A stretch of DNA of 37,345 nt from Conidiobolus incongruus B7586 (taxonomy: Eukaryota > Entomophthoromycota > Entomophthoromycetes > Entomophthorales > Conidiobolaceae), in contig JNEM01008000.1 in the NCBI GenBank assembly GCA_000697335.1, positions 1-37,345 on the forward strand, in the 5' to 3' direction. The notes under the pieces were generated by a model. That model was not told where the DNA came from. It did not search any database and saw only the letters and a list, made by a program, of their open reading frames with translations. Positions 34,071-37,345 of this stretch are shown in pieces. A program made the position numbers and the translations under genes. Position 1 is the first letter of the stretch. Each line of letters opens with the position of its first letter.

Positions 34071-36053
34071 TATTTATAACGTGGAATAAAGTTCATAAAA
34101 TGAGTTTGATATTGTTGTAATGAAGGAATTTAATTTCATATGTTAAGGTTTTTTATATTGAGAATTTTCATCTTTAAATAAGAGATTAATATAATCAAAC
34201 TTGATGTCATAATTTTTATAAAATTGTTGATTCTTAAAATAAATTTCATTAATTTTCCAATTTTTTTATTAGCATTTTGGTTATTCTTAATAAATAATAA
34301 AATACTTAAAAATCATTAATAATATATTTGATAAAATCCAAGTATATAAAATGTTTTTGAATTACAATTATTAATAAATTATTATAATTTTTTAAATTGA
34401 ATATTTTTTATAAATACTGAAATTAAACAGATGCATAGGTATTGAATTTAAAAGAATAATTCAATAATCCATGATATATATATTATGGATTATAAATTAT
34501 TTTCTAACCTCATCATAATGAATAACTGATACAAATTTATTATACATTCAAATTATTTATTACTAATATTTGAACAAATTATTCAGTCAAAATCCCAATA
34601 TTCTATGACTTGTAATTACAGATCTAGTTATTTTTAACACTATCAGTTAGTTTTTGTTCGATACTTCTATGTATATATAAATATATCTCATAACTTGGAA
34701 AAATACTTTATATTTAATGAATCTACTCAAAGATATGTAATTATTTTTAAATTTTCAATTGATTTTTCAGAGGAATATCTAGATAAATTTTAATAAAAAT
34801 TTTCAATTTTTAAATTATCAAATAGTAATAACTTATAATATCCCCTAATAAAATTTCTAATCATAATTAGTATATAAATTCTCTCAAAACCTAAAAATAT
34901 CTTATTAATATGAATTAGATTTAATTTAAATTATTTTTTATTTTTAAAAGTAAGTTAAAATATAAAATTAGTCACATTATTTAAGCTGTTAAATTAGAAT
35001 TATTAAATTTTATTACGAATTTGATTTTAAGTGGTAATTTGATATATATATATATTGCAAATTTTGTCAATATTAAATAATTAAATCCTAAAGCCTAATG
35101 GTGTTAAATATATTTCTATAGTTTCTATTTAGTCATTTTATTAACTATAAAGATTTTAATATTCAACTAAATGCTAGAGTATTTTGATGTTAAAAATTGT
35201 TGATTGAAATATTGCTATAAATTTATTAATTATTTAGATAGTTTTAAAAATAATATGAAATTTTTGAATTATATACTAAAATTGAATAAATTAGATAATA
35301 TAATTTTTCTATTGGAAAAGTTTTATAAAATAATTTTTGATTTAATCAATGATTTTCGCCTTAACTTTGAGAGCTTAGAAACAGTCAATGCTTATAAGAA
35401 CTAATTTACAAAGGTTGGGATTTTTGATGGTTTGATATTGAACTTTATACATCATGGAGATAATAGATATTATATTTATAGTTTTTTATATAGATATTAT
35501 TACCTATTGTAATAAATGTAGGTTGGCATTATTTTTGAAAATTATCGGTTGAATTATTCTTCATTAAATATCTAAATCCATAAACTGCCTAAATATATTA
35601 TAACACCATATTTCATTATTGTAGTTGGTTAAAACGTTTACAATTATCGACATTTTTATCACTAGAATATACTATATGAGTTGGATAAATTAAATCCAAA
35701 TGAACCATGATTATATAATTTTAGAATTATTTTAGTTTAAGTTGCCTGTGATCGAAATTTTATTGTGATGACTTAAATTTATGTTGATAGATAATATTTT
35801 ATACTATTTGTATAGCATATCTTTCTTGTCATTTTTACTTTTATTATTTACCAATAAGACATTATTTCAAAGTGTTATGCATTACAAGTTTCTGATTATT
35901 CTTTATGAGCTTGAACTTTTAATTATAAAAATTGGGTAAAATCAAGTTAATAAATCAAATTTTAATCTGTAAAGTTTTGGCTTACAAAAATTGTCATTTC
36001 GAATATCATCTTACTGATATGAGATTAGAAGATTGAAATTTCGATTTTAATAT
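34071..36053. other. long AT-rich region without recognisable genes
   Basis: No conserved protein, RNA gene or ordered repeat is visible. A 66-codon frame at 35204-35404 is Asn/Lys/Ile/Leu-rich as expected from AT-rich DNA, and I do not support it as a gene. A short TA run lies at about 35043-35055. Confidence 0.55.
34085..34090 (+). terminator. possible poly(A) signal of the SART3-like gene
   Basis: AATAAA lies 15 bases after the stop codon, the first such hexamer downstream. It is plausible, but the motif is frequent in AT-rich DNA. Confidence 0.35.
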
Positions 36054-36230
36054 TCATCCATTCACACACTTAGCACCTTTAGCTATTTCACTGATTACAA
36101 CCATGTAGTTTAAAATTTTACCAATATTTGTCCTTTCTCTTTGTTGAAGAGGAGATCGAGCATATTTCATACGGTGTAAGTGTTCAGTCTGTTTTTCTAA
36201 CTCATCAACCATGAATTTGGCTAATTCCTA
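36054..36230 (-). pseudogene. unidentified coding-like remnant, antiparallel to the hexosaminidase copy
   Basis: On the minus strand an open stretch of about 58 codons reads as a charged helical protein segment (FMVDELEKQTEHLHRMKYAR, then SPLQQRERTNIGKIL) and ends at TGA 36054-36056. Composition and amino-acid mix differ sharply from the AT-rich DNA to its left. I see no start codon context, no family match and no partner exon. A second coding-like stretch on the same strand, in another frame, reaches to about 36280, where the plus-strand hexosaminidase homology begins. It may be the broken 3' end of a gene, or an exon whose partner exons I cannot see. Its origin is unknown. Confidence 0.4.
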
Positions 36231-36282
36231 GAGAATGATGCATAAGCAGTACGACTCTCGATTCTATCCTCACTAGCTCTTC

Positions 36283-37345
36283 TTGGATTATCCTCATTAC
36301 GAAATTATCTTCAAAGCTGTTGAAAGATATTGGAAGATTTTGAATTTACTCAATGACAGACCTCAATATATTCCTTATAACTGGATTACTACCAGCACAG
36401 AAATCATAGGCCAAGTGTACGGTCTCAAAATTCCTTTCAAAGATCTCAAGGCTAATCTTGAAGTAGAAACTGATGAAAGCTATAGTCTTAGTGTTCAACC
36501 CAACAAATTCGCCAAATTGAACTCTACTACTGTTTGGAGTGCTCTTTGCGGTTCAGAAAGTTTGTCTCAATTAGTCTGATACTCTCCAATCCACAAGAAA
36601 TTAGTTATTCCTCATGCTCCATACTTGATCAAGGATGCTCCTGCTTTCAAGCATCGTGGTGTTCTTTTGGATACTTCCAGACATTATTACACACTGCAAG
36701 ACATCTACAAGTTATTAGATGGTATGAGCTATAACAAATTCAATGTTTTCCACTGGCACATGCTCGATTCTACCAGTTTCCCTTACAGATCTAGGGCTTA
36801 TCCTCAACGCGCTGACTATGGATCTTACGGACCCGATTTTGAATACGATGCCAAAGCCATTAAATAAGTAGATAAATATGCAAGAGAAAGAGGTATTCGT
36901 GTCATTCCAGGAATGGAAGCTCCAGGACATGCTACAGCCTGGGGTTTGGGTATGCCAGAGATTGTTTCATGCTTGGATACTCAACCATTCTTTGGACTCA
37001 CAGTCCAACCACCAGCTGGTCAGTTGAACCCTGCCAATCCCAAGACTATTGAAGTTGTCAAGGATATCATTGCTGAATGGAGTGAACTCTTCCCTGATCA
37101 TTACTTCCATGCTTCTGGTGATGAAATCATTATGAAATGCTGGACTGAAGATCCAAGCGTCAAGAGTCTTATGGCTAAAACCAATCAAACCTCTTATCAA
37201 ATCTTTGATAAATTTACTCAAGAAATGCATAAAGAAATTCGCAAACATGGAAAAGCTGTTATGGTATGGCAAGAAATGTTACTTGAATACAATGCTACTT
37301 TACCCAAGGATACTATTATTCAACCTTGGTTCGGTCCTAAGGCCG
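36283..37345 (+). pseudogene. GH20 beta-N-acetylhexosaminidase, intronless copy with in-frame stops, cut by the window edge
   Basis: One continuous frame reads as GH20 hexosaminidase, the enzyme that trims GlcNAc from chitin oligomers and glycans. Landmarks: YSLSVQPNKFAKLNSTTVWS (N-terminal GH20b domain), FKHRGVLLDTSRHYYTLQDI, NKFNVFHWHMLDSTSFPYRS, YARERGIRVIPGMEAPGHAT, and HASGDEI with the catalytic Asp-Glu pair at 37120-37125. The frame is broken by TGA at 36577-36579 and TAA at 36865-36867, both inside conserved blocks, with homology continuing unshifted on each side. A TAG at 36274-36276 lies just upstream, and no start codon or signal peptide is visible. There is no intron in over 1 kb, although neighbouring host genes are usually split every 50-200 nt. 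It lacks the usual GGDE (SGDE here). It most likely is a young, 5'-truncated pseudogene or retrocopy. A real gene with sequencing errors is the main alternative. The 3' end lies outside the window. Confidence 0.85.

Noticed and set aside
35204-35404. ORF of 66 codons in the right-hand AT-rich gap
   Set aside because: Its Lys/Asn/Ile/Leu/Phe composition is what random AT-rich DNA gives; there is no motif and no supporting exon.
36274-36867. Alternative genetic code or programmed readthrough to explain the three in-frame stops
   Set aside because: All other gene models in the window end at TAA or TGA where the families end, so these codons act as stops; a pseudogene is the simpler reading.
36715-37272. 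Minus-strand ORFs within the hexosaminidase copy
   Set aside because: They are antisense shadows of the conserved GH20 frame.
1-37345. CRISPR arrays, rRNA genes, transposons or LTR elements
   Set aside because: I saw no regularly spaced repeats, rRNA sequence, terminal repeats or transposase/reverse-transcriptase motifs.

Overview
The window looks like nuclear DNA of a fungus, most likely an early-diverging (zygomycete-grade) lineage. Several points support this. The DNA is strongly AT-rich. Almost every gene is broken by very short GT-AG introns. There is a Ugo1-type mitochondrial carrier, a fungal outer-membrane fusion protein. Dynactin, tubulin cofactor D and a PIP5-kinase of Mss4 type also occur. 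Entomophthoromycotina such as Conidiobolus would fit the base composition and gene style, but that is inference. All genes use the standard code with TAA or TGA stops.

Layout, left to right. 1-3270 is an AT-rich gap, followed by one unrecognised small ORF (3271-3606). Then come DCTN5 (4731-5547, minus), tRNA-Leu(CAA) (5822-5904, minus) and mitochondrial ribosomal protein uL1m (6581-7580, minus). A WD40 protein (8054-9835, plus) converges on GatC (9905-10419, minus) with only 69 bases between the stops. Next is the PI4P 5-kinase Mss4 (10833-13586, minus) with a 5'-UTR intron, then a gene-poor stretch of about 3 kb. The free-methionine-R-sulfoxide reductase (16763-17428, minus), tRNA-Ala(AGC) and two tandem PXMP4/Pmp24 peroxisomal membrane proteins (18650-19379 and 20347-21038, minus) follow. 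Then tRNA-His(GTG), the splicing factor Isy1 (22081-23107, plus), Ugo1 (24221-25565, plus), tubulin-folding cofactor D (25791-29784, minus) and, divergently, a 27-exon SART3/Prp24-like U6 snRNP factor (30099-34070, plus). After another gap, the right edge holds an intronless GH20 beta-N-acetylhexosaminidase with in-frame stops (36283 to the window end), best read as a pseudogene, next to an unidentified coding-like remnant on the other strand.

The gene set is ordinary housekeeping: cytoskeleton and transport (DCTN5, TBCD, Mss4), mitochondrial translation and dynamics (uL1m, GatC, Ugo1), peroxisome membrane (PXMP4 pair), redox repair (fRMsr) and splicing (Isy1, SART3-like). No operon-like logic is evident. 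I reconstructed 65 coding introns. All are 47-71 nt and keep the reading frame, which is strong internal support for the models.

I did not find a clearly new system. The most interesting items are the hexosaminidase pseudogene and its junction, an 11-nt microexon in the SART3-like gene, the Isy1 start codon isolated by an intron, the tandem PXMP4 duplication with conserved introns, and the orphan small protein at 3271-3606.
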